Source: Trichomonas vaginalis G3 (lineage: Eukaryota; Parabasalia; Trichomonadida; Trichomonadidae). From it: 64,000 bases of DNA. Below, piece after piece: positions 11,026 to 22,376 of this stretch. Made by a program: the position numbers and the translations under genes. The stretch is from contig NC_067205.1 in assembly GCF_026262505.1 (NCBI RefSeq), positions 1,426,001 through 1,490,000 on the forward strand. The letters are read 5' to 3'. Numbering within the stretch: the first letter of the stretch is position 1; each line of letters begins with the position of its first letter. The notes beneath the pieces are model-generated. The model was not told where the DNA came from. It did not search any database and was given only the letters and a program-made list of their open reading frames with translations.

Positions 11026-12370
11026 ACTCACATAGCTTGGCGCCTCCATTTTGCGCCAACTGTCTACAACTATTCAATTATTCTGAAATTTACAATGATG
11101 CCGGGAACATTAACTCCTGCATTAATTTTTGTTTATTCTTGTGGATACATACAGGAAATACCTTAAATTAGGGTAAAGACGTGATCGCTTGGAAAATAGT
11201 TATATTTATCCATGTTTTGCGGCAAATATTTGACGATATAAAAAACCGTTTTTTGAATGAGTAATTTTGGAAGTTAAATTAAATGATTGTTTCTATAACT
11301 ATTATGATTGCTACAGAAAATATTAACCTTAGGAGAAGATTATCTCCATCTTTTGAGGAAAATTCATATTTCTTCCTTATTCGAACTATTATGCTTGGTA
11401 TAATGAAAAGGTTTTGAATACATAGAGCTTATTTACTACAATTAACATTTCAATAAAAATGAAATATTTTTTTGAATTTTGAAAAATATAAATAATACAA
11501 ATAGATTTAAGTTACAAACGCAATAGATAAAACGAAATGGATGGAGAATATTATTTATAAAATTCTTTTGTTGATACCCTACGTTCCCAACTTCTGGAAA
11601 ACGGTTTTTCACCCTTATGATCAGTTTCAGACACTTTGGGAATCTCCCAAACTTTGATATTTTGCATTATGATAGAGAAACGTGTCTAGTTTAACGCACA
11701 GTTGTTTTAAAGGCAAATGATGATATCACATGAAATTATCAAATTATCAAATTTTGAAGTACCAGTCCAAAGGGTTAATTAGATCCTACACAGATGTGCG
11801 ATAGTGAAACATATGTGTTCTTGATTTGAGAAGTCCTACTGATAGAGGTATGAATCTCACAGCTTTGTGTGAGTGTGTCTGACACTTGTATAGAGTGGAA
11901 TATGCGCCGACATATATTATATAATAACATGTAGTTGATAATTATGAAAAAATAGAATTTGATGCGAATGATATTGAAAGTTGTTTTGTAATTTGATATT
12001 TTTCTTATATGTGTTAATTAGTAAATGGCTTGTTTGTTGTGATCGTACTGTGAAAAATGAAAGGTATTTTAAATTACAAAAATGAGATTTTGAGATATCT
12101 CTAGAATTAAGAATTTATTATGTATTTGACTTTTATATAACTATGTGTAAAGGATCTCGATGTCTATATGCTTTAAATAAAATTAAATAAAATGAGATAA
12201 AAAATTAAAATGGACAAGAAGATATATGGAAATGTAATTTGTATTGTATTGGTTGTTGGCAAAATGATTTTAATACAGATTTAAGGATTTGGAATGGATT
12301 TGAAATTAAATGATTTTTATTCAAGGAATAATAAGATTTTGAACTGGTTTTTATTTTGAGAATGTAAACT
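11026..12370. other. Gene-free AT-rich region with small palindromes
   Basis: No coding frame is supported. Small inverted repeats are present near 11636-11652 (TTTGGGAATCTCCCAAA) and around 11855-11895 (CTCACA...TGTGAG and AGTGTGTCTGACACT). They are too short to call. Confidence 0.4.
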
Positions 12371-12718
12371 CCTTCCATAGGATATGTATTAGAAAGATCA
12401 ATGTCAAACTTTTTGAAAGAATTGTTTTTTTGTTGAGTGATTTTCTCTCATTTGATAATATATTTAAGTTGGCATATCTTACGCCCTTCCAAAAATATGT
12501 ATTAGAAAGATCAATGTCAAACTTTTTGAAAGAATTGTTTTTTTGTTGAGTGATTTTCTCATATTTAATAATATATTTAAGTTGGCGTATCTTACGCCCT
12601 TCCAAAAATATGTATTAGAAAGATCAATGTCAAACTTTTTGAAAGAATTGTTTTTTTGTTGAGTGATTTTCTCTCATTTGATAATATATTTAAGTTGGCG
12701 TATCTTACGCCCTTCCAA
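12371..12718. repeat. 113-bp tandem repeat, about three copies
   Basis: Three consecutive copies of a 113-bp unit. The segment TATGTATTAGAAAGATCAAT recurs at 12383, 12496 and 12609. Units differ by only a few bases; the first carries ATAGGA where the others have AAAAA. Short open frames inside it repeat the same peptide and are artefacts of the array. The array stops exactly at the left end of the inverted-repeat element that follows. Confidence 0.85.
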
Positions 12719-13782
12719 ATAAGGGTTTCGTTTTGCGAAAAAAACGTACAATACGCAATTTCGCTAAAAAAACATTTAGCTAGCAATTTCGACCTTTGAC
12801 TCCACTCAAGACGTCACTTTTTTAATTTTGCGGTATCATATTTTTGGAAAATCTTTATGAATATTATATAAAAAGTCTCTTTAATATCTATATTTCATAT
12901 TTTTATCGATTTTTAAAGTTTTTGCGAAAAGTATTCAATTATTTTTGCTATTTGGTCGGGTAAATGTCAGATTTGCGACATTTTCTGATATGATATTCAG
13001 ATTCTACGTTGATAATAATGCTTATAGAACCCTCTTGCTATTGTGTCAAAATTGCGAAACCGATAGCAAAAATATCTCGCAATATCAAAATTGAGATATT
13101 GAGCGAATTATGCATTATAGAGATTAAAAATCTGATTTGTGAAAACATCTCATCAGTTTCTAGCTAATTCAAAAATCTTTACTATCTTATTCGATTAAAA
13201 TGAAAAGGGAATAGTTTCATTATGCTTTAAATGACAGCCTTATAATATAATCATAGTTTTCGCTCAATATGCAGCATTTTTTTTTCGAAATCTATGGTCA
13301 ATGTCCTAAATACTGATTGCTTTGCATTCATATCTCTTACATTTTCTATACCCACATCACTATTCATTGCTATTCCTATCTTTTTCATTTTTGTTTGTTT
13401 CTCATAATTTCTCAAAAAACATGATAACTTGATATTTGTAAATATCATACTTTATAACGTAAATAAGAACTTGACCTATTAAGAAAAGCAGTAATGAAAA
13501 GAAAATCTGAAATTCATAAAAATTACAAGTTTCTGATGACAATTAGCTTAATTAAACCAGGTACAAGATTATATAATTGTATTTTCTATCCAATTATCCA
13601 TATAATATCTTATCCAGAAAAAATAACTTGATCAATACCAAATGATTTTTTAACTAGTAAATAAAGTATTTTCTTTACACACACATTGTATATCATAGTT
13701 TTTTTTTTTTTTTTGGTTTCGCAAAACATCCAAAAACAAATATGCTATAAAAGTGACAATTTTAGCAAAACGAAACCCTTAT
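12719..13782. mobile_element. 1.06-kb non-autonomous TIR element (element A)
   Basis: The ends are perfect 18-bp inverted repeats, ATAAGGGTTTCGTTTTGC at 12719-12736 and its complement at 13765-13782. TCCAA flanks both ends (12714-12718 and 13783-13787), a likely 5-bp target duplication. Inside are several copies of a GCGAAA/TTTCGC motif near both ends (for example around 12735, 12760, 12925 and 13716), which could be transposase sites. I see no transposase frame, so it is a MITE-like derivative of an unidentified DNA transposon. It lies against the edge of the 113-bp array. Confidence 0.7.
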
Positions 13783-13920
13783 TCCAAATATTTCTTAAAA
13801 ATTTAAATTTGTCTCATCTCCTACTCTTAATTTAAAAAAATTTCAAAATCCATAATAGTAAACATTTCTTATTTTTATTTAAATCTGAAAAAAAATAAAT
13901 TTAAACAATTTCTCTACACA

Positions 13921-14712
13921 CGACGGTTTCGGCGGTTTTCAGAATGGTTGACAACTGAATTCATCAGGATAATGTCGGTTGGGGTGCCCTTCTTGGCCTC
14001 CTGAGTACTCACCAAGATACCCCCAGCTCCCGCAAAACACCTCCCATAGGTGAGCATTAACTGATGAAGTTATTGACAACTTTATCTGATTTTTTTCTTT
14101 TTTTTTTGTTAAGATTTCTTAACCAAAGACTCGAAAACAAAACTTCGCTTCAAGTTGCTGTCTTCCCAGTTACTCTGTCGCAATCTTTTGTCTGATTGCG
14201 TGCAAAGTTCTGCTCCTTTGAGACTTTGCCCGACAGATGCATCTGGGAGACAGCACCCAAGCAGCTTATCGCTTCAAGTTGCTGTCTTCCCAGTTACTCT
14301 GTCGCAATCTTTTGTCTGATTGCGTGCAAAGTTCTGCTCCTTTGAGACTTTGCCCGACAGATGCATCTGGGAGACAGCACCCAAGCAGCTTATCGCTTCA
14401 AGTTGCTGTCTTCCCAGTTACTCTGTCGCAATCTTTTGTCTGATTGCGTGCAAAGTTCTGGTCCATGAATTATCAAATATGTGCCATTTCAGGAGACATA
14501 ACAAGCTCATGCCTCCTGGAATGGCGGATTGTTCAACAATCTTCTTCTGATTGCAGAACTTTCAACCGACAAGAGTGCACAATACACTCTTGTCGGTCAA
14601 AGTTTCGCATTCAAGTTATGAATGGGGAACTTGATATCATTCTGGGAGACATGCAGAGGCAATGTCTCCCGGAATGAGACACTGTGACCGACAAGAGTGC
14701 ACAATACACTTA
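13921..14712. repeat. Palindrome-rich block with a 124-bp satellite
   Basis: A GC-richer block. Its core (14145-14460) is a 124-bp unit repeated about 2.6 times: TCGCTTCAAGTTGCTGTC recurs at 14145, 14269 and 14393. Within a unit, several arms can pair: CTGTCTTCCCAG with CTGGGAGACAG, CGCAATC with GATTGCG, and GCAAAGT with ACTTTGC. Downstream are four separate hairpins at 14484-14524, 14527-14541, 14557-14604 and 14637-14677. Part of the 14557 stem recurs at 14687-14710. Frames that cross this block are satellite artefacts. It may be the remains of a foldback-type transposon or a structured transcript. Confidence 0.7.
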
Positions 14713-17436
14713 ATGTTTTCAAATTTTCAGATTTAAATTTAATCTTTATTTTCATCATCATTTATAGTCTTGTTCCTTTATACAGTTATAATAAATTATC
14801 GTCAGATTCTAATATTTAAGATTCTTACTACTCAATTCAATATAATTATGTTAGTCACTCATATTCAGGAGAATAATTTAAAAATCTATAGCTCATATTT
14901 TGATAGTTATATATTTAGATGATATATATTGCAATTCCGGTTTCAACACGATCAAATGCCAAACCAAGACAAAATATATATGAATTTTCAAAATATCGAT
15001 TTACATTAGAATCTATATCTAATTTTATCAATACACAAGTAGTGAATGTTCAATACATCTTTGAGCAACGTGAATAGCACAATTTTATAGGATTCTTAGT
15101 TGATTATATAAAATATAAGCCAAATCGAATCTGCTGTATAGTACTTTAGTTTATCATTGAATGTTAAATGTGTTCAGATAAATATTTGAGTCAGATATCG
15201 CATTTTCTAATTTCAAAATTTATCTCATGAAGTTAGAATTTATTTGATCATACAACATCATGTTAGTCAAACCAGAGTTCAATGGCGATTCTAAAATGGA
15301 ACAAATGCATGTTTTATCGAAATGTTAAAATATTAATCTAAAAAACTTAATATCTAACCAAACCATTCTAGAATTATTATATACAGGTATAGGCAATCTA
15401 AATGCACACGGAATTCGGAAAATTAAAAAGAATATTTATGAGATTATTAAATCTTATGTAATTCAATGAAAAGTAGATAATATGAATATCTATAGGCTAT
15501 ATATCAACATATGAGTTTTTGGTTTGACCAATACTATACTAATGTGATCAAATTAATCTGATTTCTTAGATTTTCATTTGAAGCATTTGCAGTAGTAGGG
15601 GTACCTTTATATATTAACATATTAAAAAATTGCGCTCCGATTCGCAGTTTCTTCATGATTTTGAGATTGCATTAGATTTCGCGATGCAGAAAAAAATCAC
15701 TTTAGATTCCCGTCAAACTCTAAGTATAAGCATGTCTCTATATGTAGAAACTGTCTGCGCTATTTATTTCCAGGCTCAAAAAACCACGGTGTCTGTGTGA
15801 GGAAAATACCCATTTTAGGACCCTGGGTAGGGGGTCATGAAAATTTTCCAAGAGTTGGAAATATAGGGTATCAAATACACAATTACTTATATAGATTCGA
15901 TTGATTTAAGGTGGAAACTCTTCTCTATTGTTGATTTGAATCCATAACTCATAGCATACTTGTGATTTCAAATGATTTTTTTTTGAACGATTGAATTACT
16001 GTGTAAAGTTATCAATTTTTTTAGATTTTAGGAAAGTATGTGAGATAATCCCAAACATTGAAACTCAGTAAAGATTTAGGAGAGATATCATGAAAGATAT
16101 GACGCAAAACTACGCCATGACATGAACTCCAACAATGAATAACAATTGGGGTGGAATGTATTTATTTGAAAATCGTTTTTGAAGTTTGAGCTAAATTTTG
16201 GTATTTGTTATAGGTTCAAATTTTATTGTGAATTAAAAATTCTTAAATTGTTGGAACAAAATTCATCTGCCCTTGACTTTACTATATGAGGTTTAATGGG
16301 TCATTAGAAAAATATAGGCTTAGACATCTAAGTTGCCTGTAATAAAGGACTCACAAAATCTAGATTGAGAGGCGGTCAATGACTTTTGAGGGGAAATTAA
16401 CTCATGGAATTTAATATTATTTAGGTTGATATTCTTGCTTATTATTTCAGAAAAAAATCTTAAAAATTTCAATATGAAAATTGAAAGCAATTCAAAAAAA
16501 TTGCTAACATGTAAATTTTAATATCCTATGCATAATTTCATATTTTGAACATTTTTTATTTTTGTTTAAAACTTAAAATTTTGCGAATTTAATATAATTT
16601 ATAAAATATAATACGTATATATATTTAAAATACACTAAATTTAATTGTTAATTGACGTTTTTGGGAATGAATGTTATCAAAACATGCCTGAATCCGAAAA
16701 TTTGAAAGAACGAATTACACAATCATATATGTAGAATTCAAAATACAAACTTAAAGATTGTATACGTTTAAAATTATTCAGATTGTGTTTGATTTCCACT
16801 CATTCTGTTTCTTTTGAACTCTAACACTAACATTTCATGATGATTACATGATCCATTTATACATGGTTGAATTGTTCCAGATTCTACCAGAAAATCAATC
16901 CAAATTTCTCAATGCATTCATGTTGATTGGACAAAATTTAAAATTTATCAGCCTGTTTCCAGAGAAACTCATATATTCCCTAATGAAATGTAATTTTTGC
17001 TACATTTATTTCAATCAAATTTCAAAAAATTGACTGCAGAGCTTGAAAAGGTGATGAATCATGTTGTTATTAGATGTACATATTAGATTTACTATTTCCA
17101 AAAAAATGCTCAAATTTGAATAGTTTTTAGAAAATTTGGAATTACACTCCTTACATTATATATAATGAAACGTTTAAATTTTATTTATTTTTCCCTTTTA
17201 ATTTTATAACGTGCTCTATCAAAACTAACCTCTCAATTGAAGGCCACAAAATCTAAGTAGTGAGGGTACACAAATTTTGTATGGAGTACGGTTCAATTTT
17301 TGAGAGCCTCACTACTTAGATTTTGTGACTTAGGTTGAGTAAATGGGACAACTCTCATTTCTCAATTTTTGAAATTCTAATTACGTATTTTTATTTGGAA
17401 ATTTATAAATTTAGTTTTTTTTTAATGATTGAATTC
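14713..17436. other. 2.7-kb region with no gene
   Basis: AT-rich sequence without a supported frame. A slightly GC-richer stretch around 15,630-15,860 (including ACCCTGGGTAGGGGGTCATG) may be a fragment of an old repeat, but I found no terminal repeats for it. A hairpin at 17245-17327 is listed separately. Confidence 0.4.
17245..17327. repeat. Perfect 21-bp inverted repeat (hairpin)
   Basis: The arms 17245-17265 (beginning CACAAAATCTAAGTAG) and 17307-17327 are exact complements over 21 bases, separated by a 41-base loop. It may be a small foldback element or a structured RNA; no target duplication is visible. Confidence 0.75.
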
Positions 17437-17443
17437 ACTATAC

Positions 17444-18629
17444 TAAGGATGCTAAAAGTGGGGAACTTTACAAATCGACGGGGAAAAATTTATTGTGGGT
17501 ACAGCCATGTGATATGAAATAAAAACGATAAAAACGGTTTTAACTATAAATTAAAATACATTCCTGCTATATATATCATCAGATCCACTTGGATAACTTG
17601 ACATAGCAGACATTAACAAAGACGTCTCATTATAAATTTAGCGTACAACAAGTTTATTTCATTATCTATATTTTAATTCGCCAAAACTTGGGCATCGTTT
17701 CCTTAATCTTAACGCCAATTTTGTTTAGCTCTCGAGTACTTTCGATAAAGTATTCTCAGAGCTATACTAGACTTATAAAATTTAATTTTACATTTTTATC
17801 AGTCTTTTGGCTTATAACTTTCTCATCGTTCATATGACTATGAAATTTTATTACAGATTCATACTTGTATTTTGACTAAAAAAAGAAAAAATCACTCATT
17901 ATCGAATTTTTATAGGTAAAAGATCAAGCATTAGATTGAAAATAAATAATTTTAGCTTTGTAAATGTCTGCTTAGTAAAAACTTAATACCATTACTCATA
18001 AGAAAGTCCCAAATTCTATGACATTAAGCCAAATTTTAGATGAGAGCGCAAAATACATGAAGAATTAGTAAATGTTGTTTATATATTTGAATATAATCAT
18101 AGCTGATTAGTATTTTTTTAAGGATTTTGTATTGAAAATAAATAAAATGAAGCTATCGTGAGACAAAAAACGTGTGATTTAATTTTTGTTAAGCTGGTTA
18201 TTACGATATTTGAATCATGGACGCAAATTCAGAATTTGAAAATTTTATGCGTCCAACTAGAAGATCGTTTTTGACCGCACCAAACCTCCGGGGATAAGTT
18301 CCCCCTCGGTCAAAGTGATACTCTTGCGGCTCTATCAATTACAGAATGCTAGTTTTTGCATAACCCAAAGTGAAGGGGAACGGTTTTCCCACAATTCTCT
18401 CAAAAAATTGAATTCCCCCACTTTTACTAAAATTAGAAGAAAACATAGTATATAGCTAGAATAGCTAAAATACTTATATTTTACTCGTATAAATTGCGCT
18501 TTTTCTTCATTTTTTCCTTCCAAAAAAATAAAAATTTCAATAAAATGACTAAAAAAACCTATGGGGATTCACCGGGAGGGGCCGGGGAGCTCTCAATTTC
18601 CTTATCGTTCCCCACTTTTAGCATCCTTA
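17444..18629. mobile_element. 1.19-kb non-autonomous TIR element (element B)
   Basis: Inverted ends of 23 bp, TAAGGATGCTAAAAGTGGGG plus AAC at 17444-17466, with the complement at 18607-18629. A direct repeat ACTATAC flanks it at 17437-17443 and 18630-18636, a probable 7-bp target duplication. A TA duplication with TIRs starting AGGATG is the alternative reading. The right half is unusually GC-rich, with CCGGGGATAAGTTCCCC nested in TTTGACCG...CGGTCAAA (about 18271-18317) and GGGAGGGGCCGGGGAG near 18574. No transposase frame is seen. Confidence 0.7.
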
Positions 18630-18636
18630 ACTATAC

Positions 18637-19522
18637 ATGAAATTTGATTAAATATAAATATATAATCAACAATGTTTTCTGGCTAGAGCCAGTAGAAAAA
18701 TTCTGATATGAAAAGGCAATTTTTTGAATGACGATAGCGATTAAAGAAATTTTAAAGTAAATAGGATATTTGAATTCTAGCAATGACTTAGAATGATCTT
18801 ATATATAAATTGACATAAGTAATATTTCAATATGCAACGGTTTTTCAAGAATTTAGTTTAAAATTTGTTATGCCTCTGAATGTACTTCACATTTTATAGT
18901 TTTTATCTAAAAATGTTTATACTTTTCTATAGTTTACATTATATATTAACTCTTTCAATTATATAAAAACGTTAAGTTTGCAAATTACCTCAGACTTTTC
19001 AGAGGATTGAGTGGCAACTCAATCCTCTGAAATAGTCTGTGGTAATTTTTAGTCTCTACACTATTTCAATATAAGCTCCATTTTTAAACAGTTTTTTAAA
19101 ATCGAGCATTGAAAAGTGTGATGAGACTTGATATTTACCTTATTTTTTTATCTTCGGTATTAAAACTATTTAATGTTCTATCGATATAACCACCAAGTTT
19201 AACTCATTAACTCAGTATATTATATAGCTTTTTATCAACTATTAAATTTTAATACCAATAAACTGATTTTCATTTTGGAAGAAAATTTATGTAAAATCTA
19301 ACCGTAATACATTTCTCATATTATCGATGAATTTTAACAATCAATATTTACAGCTTATATCTTTTATATCTATCAAAAACTTAATTTTTATTCAATTTAG
19401 AGATTTATATAATATTAAATAAATAATGTTATTTCTTGACAAATTTATTGTAATTCGGTTTATATCTTTTGAATGTATTTCAATTTTTTTTATCTACGAA
19501 AATAAATTTCTGTTAATTGCAA
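18637..19522. other. AT-rich intergenic region
   Basis: Apart from the hairpin at 18983-19047, I see no coding frame or repeat here. It is the 5' flank of the membrane-protein gene; no clear TCAYW initiator lies within 25 nt of the ATG at 19523. Confidence 0.4.
18983..19047. repeat. Long near-perfect hairpin
   Basis: Arms of about 30 bases (AATTACC TCAGACT TTTCAGAGGATTGAGT and its complement) close on a 3-5 base loop with two or three mismatches. A cruciform or structured-RNA candidate, not linked to a gene end. Confidence 0.7.
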
Positions 19523-20545
19523 ATGATACACATATTATCTACTGGCACTTTACCTTTTCATTCTAATAGTACACTCTTTTATGATACAAGGATTAACTCT
19601 CCTTTTGCAGAATGCAATGCTTCTACAATTGAAAGCGTTTTAGTAGATGTTGGTGAACAAGCTTCATATCAAATCGGGGGTAGCTCTTCAAAGTGTTTTG
19701 CTGTCCAAACAGTTTTCATATTCGGAGAAGGTCTCAAACTCGCAGCTTCTTTTTATGAAAATGGTGCATATGGAACCGCTGTCGAATCTTCAAGCTTTGC
19801 TGGTGTATCCAGTAATTCAGAAATTAAAACAGTTAATTCCGAAGCGTCTCTTGCCCCTTCAAAGCCTACAGTAGTTAAACTTACAAATAAAAAATCCACA
19901 GAAACGACAGTTGTGTTCGTTGGAGCACTTCCTTCATTAACCTTTGAATCAGGTGATAAATTTAACATGTACTATTCCTCGTTCAGTAAACTTTCCTTCC
20001 AGACCTCGTATAAAGAGGTAAGTGAATCTAATAAGGTCTATGACATAATTTACGGTTTCGTTCCAATCAATGTTGGTGGTAAGATGGACTTGAAATGGAG
20101 TGGTTTGTCAAAAAATGGAATCATAGCTTTATCAACATCAAATGATAATGAATCAACCACTTCAGAGGAATCTTCAGGTGAGAAATCATTTTCTTCAAGT
20201 GTTGTTGTTACAAATAAACAGAACCCTGGAGCAGAGCAAAAAGATGGAGATTACACAATCAAAATCTCTTCTAAAATAAGCTACAAGATTTCTGACCGTC
20301 CAAAATATGTTCCACAAGTATTTGGTTCCATTTCAAATAAAAACCAAATTTTCAATTTCTGGACACTTACAGGCCCAATTGAAATTCCTATTTGGGGCTT
20401 TATTGCAGCTGCTGCCCTCATCGTTTTCATCCTTATTCTTATCATTTGCCTCTGCATTTGTTGCTGCTGCTGCAAGAAGAAGAAATCGAAGAAATCTTCT
20501 TCATCTTATTCATCATCTTCTTTCTATTCATCCTCATCCTCTTAA
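19523..20545 (+). CDS. Single-pass membrane protein with Cys-rich junction and Ser/Tyr tail
   Basis: 340 residues from the ATG at 19523; the open frame begins only two codons earlier at a TTG. A Ser/Thr-rich, strand-forming ectodomain (residues ~1-285) precedes one strong transmembrane segment (~289-312, IWGFIAAAALIVFILILIIC). A run of cysteines (CICCCCC) follows, likely S-acylated, and then a basic KKKKSKK and a Ser/Tyr-only tail. The topology fits a type I surface or vesicle protein, but no signal peptide is visible at the chosen start and in-frame stops lie just upstream. The true 5' end may have been lost, or the protein may use an unconventional signal. No family is recognised. Trichomonads have many surface proteins of this plan. 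Confidence 0.6.
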   Translation: MIHILSTGTLPFHSNSTLFYDTRINSPFAECNASTIESVLVDVGEQASYQIGGSSSKCFAVQTVFIFGEGLKLAASFYENGAYGTAVESSSFAGVSSNSEIKTVNSEASLAPSKPTVVKLTNKKSTETTVVFVGALPSLTFESGDKFNMYYSSFSKLSFQTSYKEVSESNKVYDIIYGFVPINVGGKMDLKWSGLSKNGIIALSTSNDNESTTSEESSGEKSFSSSVVVTNKQNPGAEQKDGDYTIKISSKISYKISDRPKYVPQVFGSISNKNQIFNFWTLTGPIEIPIWGFIAAAALIVFILILIICLCICCCCCKKKKSKKSSSSYSSSSFYSSSSS

Positions 20546-21331
20546 GAAAACATGTAATCATTGTGTCGGTATTATAGTTTCGCGTTTCATCCTTAATTTT
20601 ACTATGCATTTTTTAAAAAAAAAAACATATTTTTTAAATATATATATTTTTTAGGAATATAATACTATTTTCAATAGCTTGTATTTAGAGCATCGGAAAC
20701 TATAAAAAAGTATAAATTGGCATATTTCTGAAAATGAAATGGATCGAAATGCCTTTAATGAATGTAATTATTTTTGTTATTCACTTCTAAGGTAGTTCAT
20801 GTTCATTCAAATTCGATTTTATTATTAAAAAATACCATTCATGATATGTAGTGATAGTATGAAAGAAATCTGCTTGGCTCGTGAATGAACTGCATTCAAA
20901 ATGCATTTTTATGTCCATTATATTGCTCTGTGCTTGTAAATCAAGTATTAGAAAAAAAATAAACAATATTTCACAAATTACTAAACCTCATTAAGAGTTT
21001 TTAAATATAGAAAACTGGGGTTAGATCTTTTAATACTTATTACAAATGGTTTAATAGGATAGATCTTCATTTCGATATTTAATATGTAATAAAGGTTGAA
21101 AAGAAGTATAAATATGAGTAAACTCTATTCGTGTGTGGTCACTATGCATCCAAAAATCTTTATTTGTCGTTACATATGATCTGTGGATGTATTTCTCATA
21201 TAATAAGCCTAATTATTCATAGGATGATAGCAAATATCGTGTTTGGTTTAGCAGTGAAGTGAATGATACGGCAGCTTTATTTTGTTATCCATCCAAAATC
21301 AATTTTTTTGACAAAAATAATAAAAAAAAAG
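20546..21331. other. Intergenic region
   Basis: AT-rich, with poly-A and poly-T runs just after the membrane-protein stop. No supported gene. The last 70 bases are open in frame with the next gene (from an ATG at 21263), but that extension is basic and has no domain character. Confidence 0.4.
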
Positions 21332-22060
21332 ATGTTTCAAGTTGGATGGTATATGAACACACCAACAGACTTAAAGAAGTCAAAGCAGAAGCCAACTCTC
21401 AGATGGGTTACTGTTAACGAATATTGGCTTGAAATATCTGTAAAACCCCTCGAACCTCCACTTATCACTATTCACTTAGGATTCGTAAACTTTAGACCTG
21501 GAAATGCAGAAGATGCACTTCCTATTAACTCACTTGTTTTAAATACATTTGGTCCAATTGGAGAATGGCAAATTTTTATTTCAACTAATAATCGATTCGA
21601 AATTTTAGATTTTTACGAGGCCCTCGTTAAAGGAAGAGACTGCTGGAACACATTTTTATCCAGCGATCAGCAGGTAACAACTTTTGAATCCTCATTTAAG
21701 GATAAAAACATTGGGTTCCTTGGCGGACGCAGCGTCGAATGCAATTTGTCTCCTTCGGGATTTAAGACAATGCGATCACAAACAGAATCAACTCTCTTTA
21801 AGTACTCAGATGTAGTTTATTTACGCCCAGTTAGATTCGATACAAGGCAAGGAGCATGCTTTGAGATGGTTGTAAAAGCTTCTAAGCAGCAAAGATCTGA
21901 TCTCCTCTTCCAATGTCATGATCATGCGGAAATGAAGAAATTTATTACGATTTTCCTTTACAACTTAAATCAAATCGGTTCTGATTTAAGTACTCAATCT
22001 GGAAGCTCAAATTATCAGCAAGAAAAGCTATCAACGCCATCAGCTCCATCTTCAAGCTGA
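21332..22060 (+). CDS. PH-like domain protein
   Basis: 242 residues from MFQVGWYMNTP. Two strand-rich units end in amphipathic helices. The first spans residues ~1-110 (GWYMNTP...LRWVTVNEYWLEIS..., helix RFEILDFYEALVKG). The second spans ~130-215 (SVECNLSPSGFKTM...VVYLRP...CFEMVVKAS, helix HAEMKKFITIFLYNLN). Both look like PH-superfamily folds, so this may be a tandem-PH adaptor binding phosphoinositides or proteins, but the lipid-binding basic loop is not obvious. The tail is Ser/Gln-rich. An upstream in-frame ATG at 21263 would add 23 residues; I prefer the inner ATG because the domain begins there. Neither start has a good Inr. Confidence 0.5.
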   Translation: MFQVGWYMNTPTDLKKSKQKPTLRWVTVNEYWLEISVKPLEPPLITIHLGFVNFRPGNAEDALPINSLVLNTFGPIGEWQIFISTNNRFEILDFYEALVKGRDCWNTFLSSDQQVTTFESSFKDKNIGFLGGRSVECNLSPSGFKTMRSQTESTLFKYSDVVYLRPVRFDTRQGACFEMVVKASKQQRSDLLFQCHDHAEMKKFITIFLYNLNQIGSDLSTQSGSSNYQQEKLSTPSAPSSS

Positions 22061-22376
22061 ACTGTAACGTTGGTTGTATTCTTTATTATTTATTTGTCTG
22101 TTTTAAACTGATTTCTGTCTCTAGTTTTCTTATGATTTTTCAACAATAATCGATTCAAGCCGATTCAGCAAAAATAGTGCAGTAACGTAATTCAACCTCA
22201 TCAGAAAGAGCTCAATGGTGATTGGAAATTGCATTGATAGACAAAAGTAAGGTTTTGAAATTTAAAAATCAGATGGAATTCCGAAATTTCGATTTAATTC
22301 CTGCGCGAATTTCATAAAGACACATATTCAGACCTGTTACAAGGGAGTACTGAAATTTGGCAAAATCCTGTCAAAA
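22061..22376. other. Short intergenic region
   Basis: About 316 bases between two plus-strand genes. No repeat is seen. The last bases read TCAAAAATG, so any initiator for the lectin gene would sit almost on the start codon. Confidence 0.4.

Noticed and set aside
12351-12786. Two minus-strand frames with repeated peptides
   Set aside because: The shared peptide is the translation of the 113-bp tandem unit; there is no independent evidence of coding.
14237-14677. Three overlapping frames of about 70 codons
   Set aside because: They arise from the 124-bp satellite, repeat the same peptide in different frames and have no domain character.
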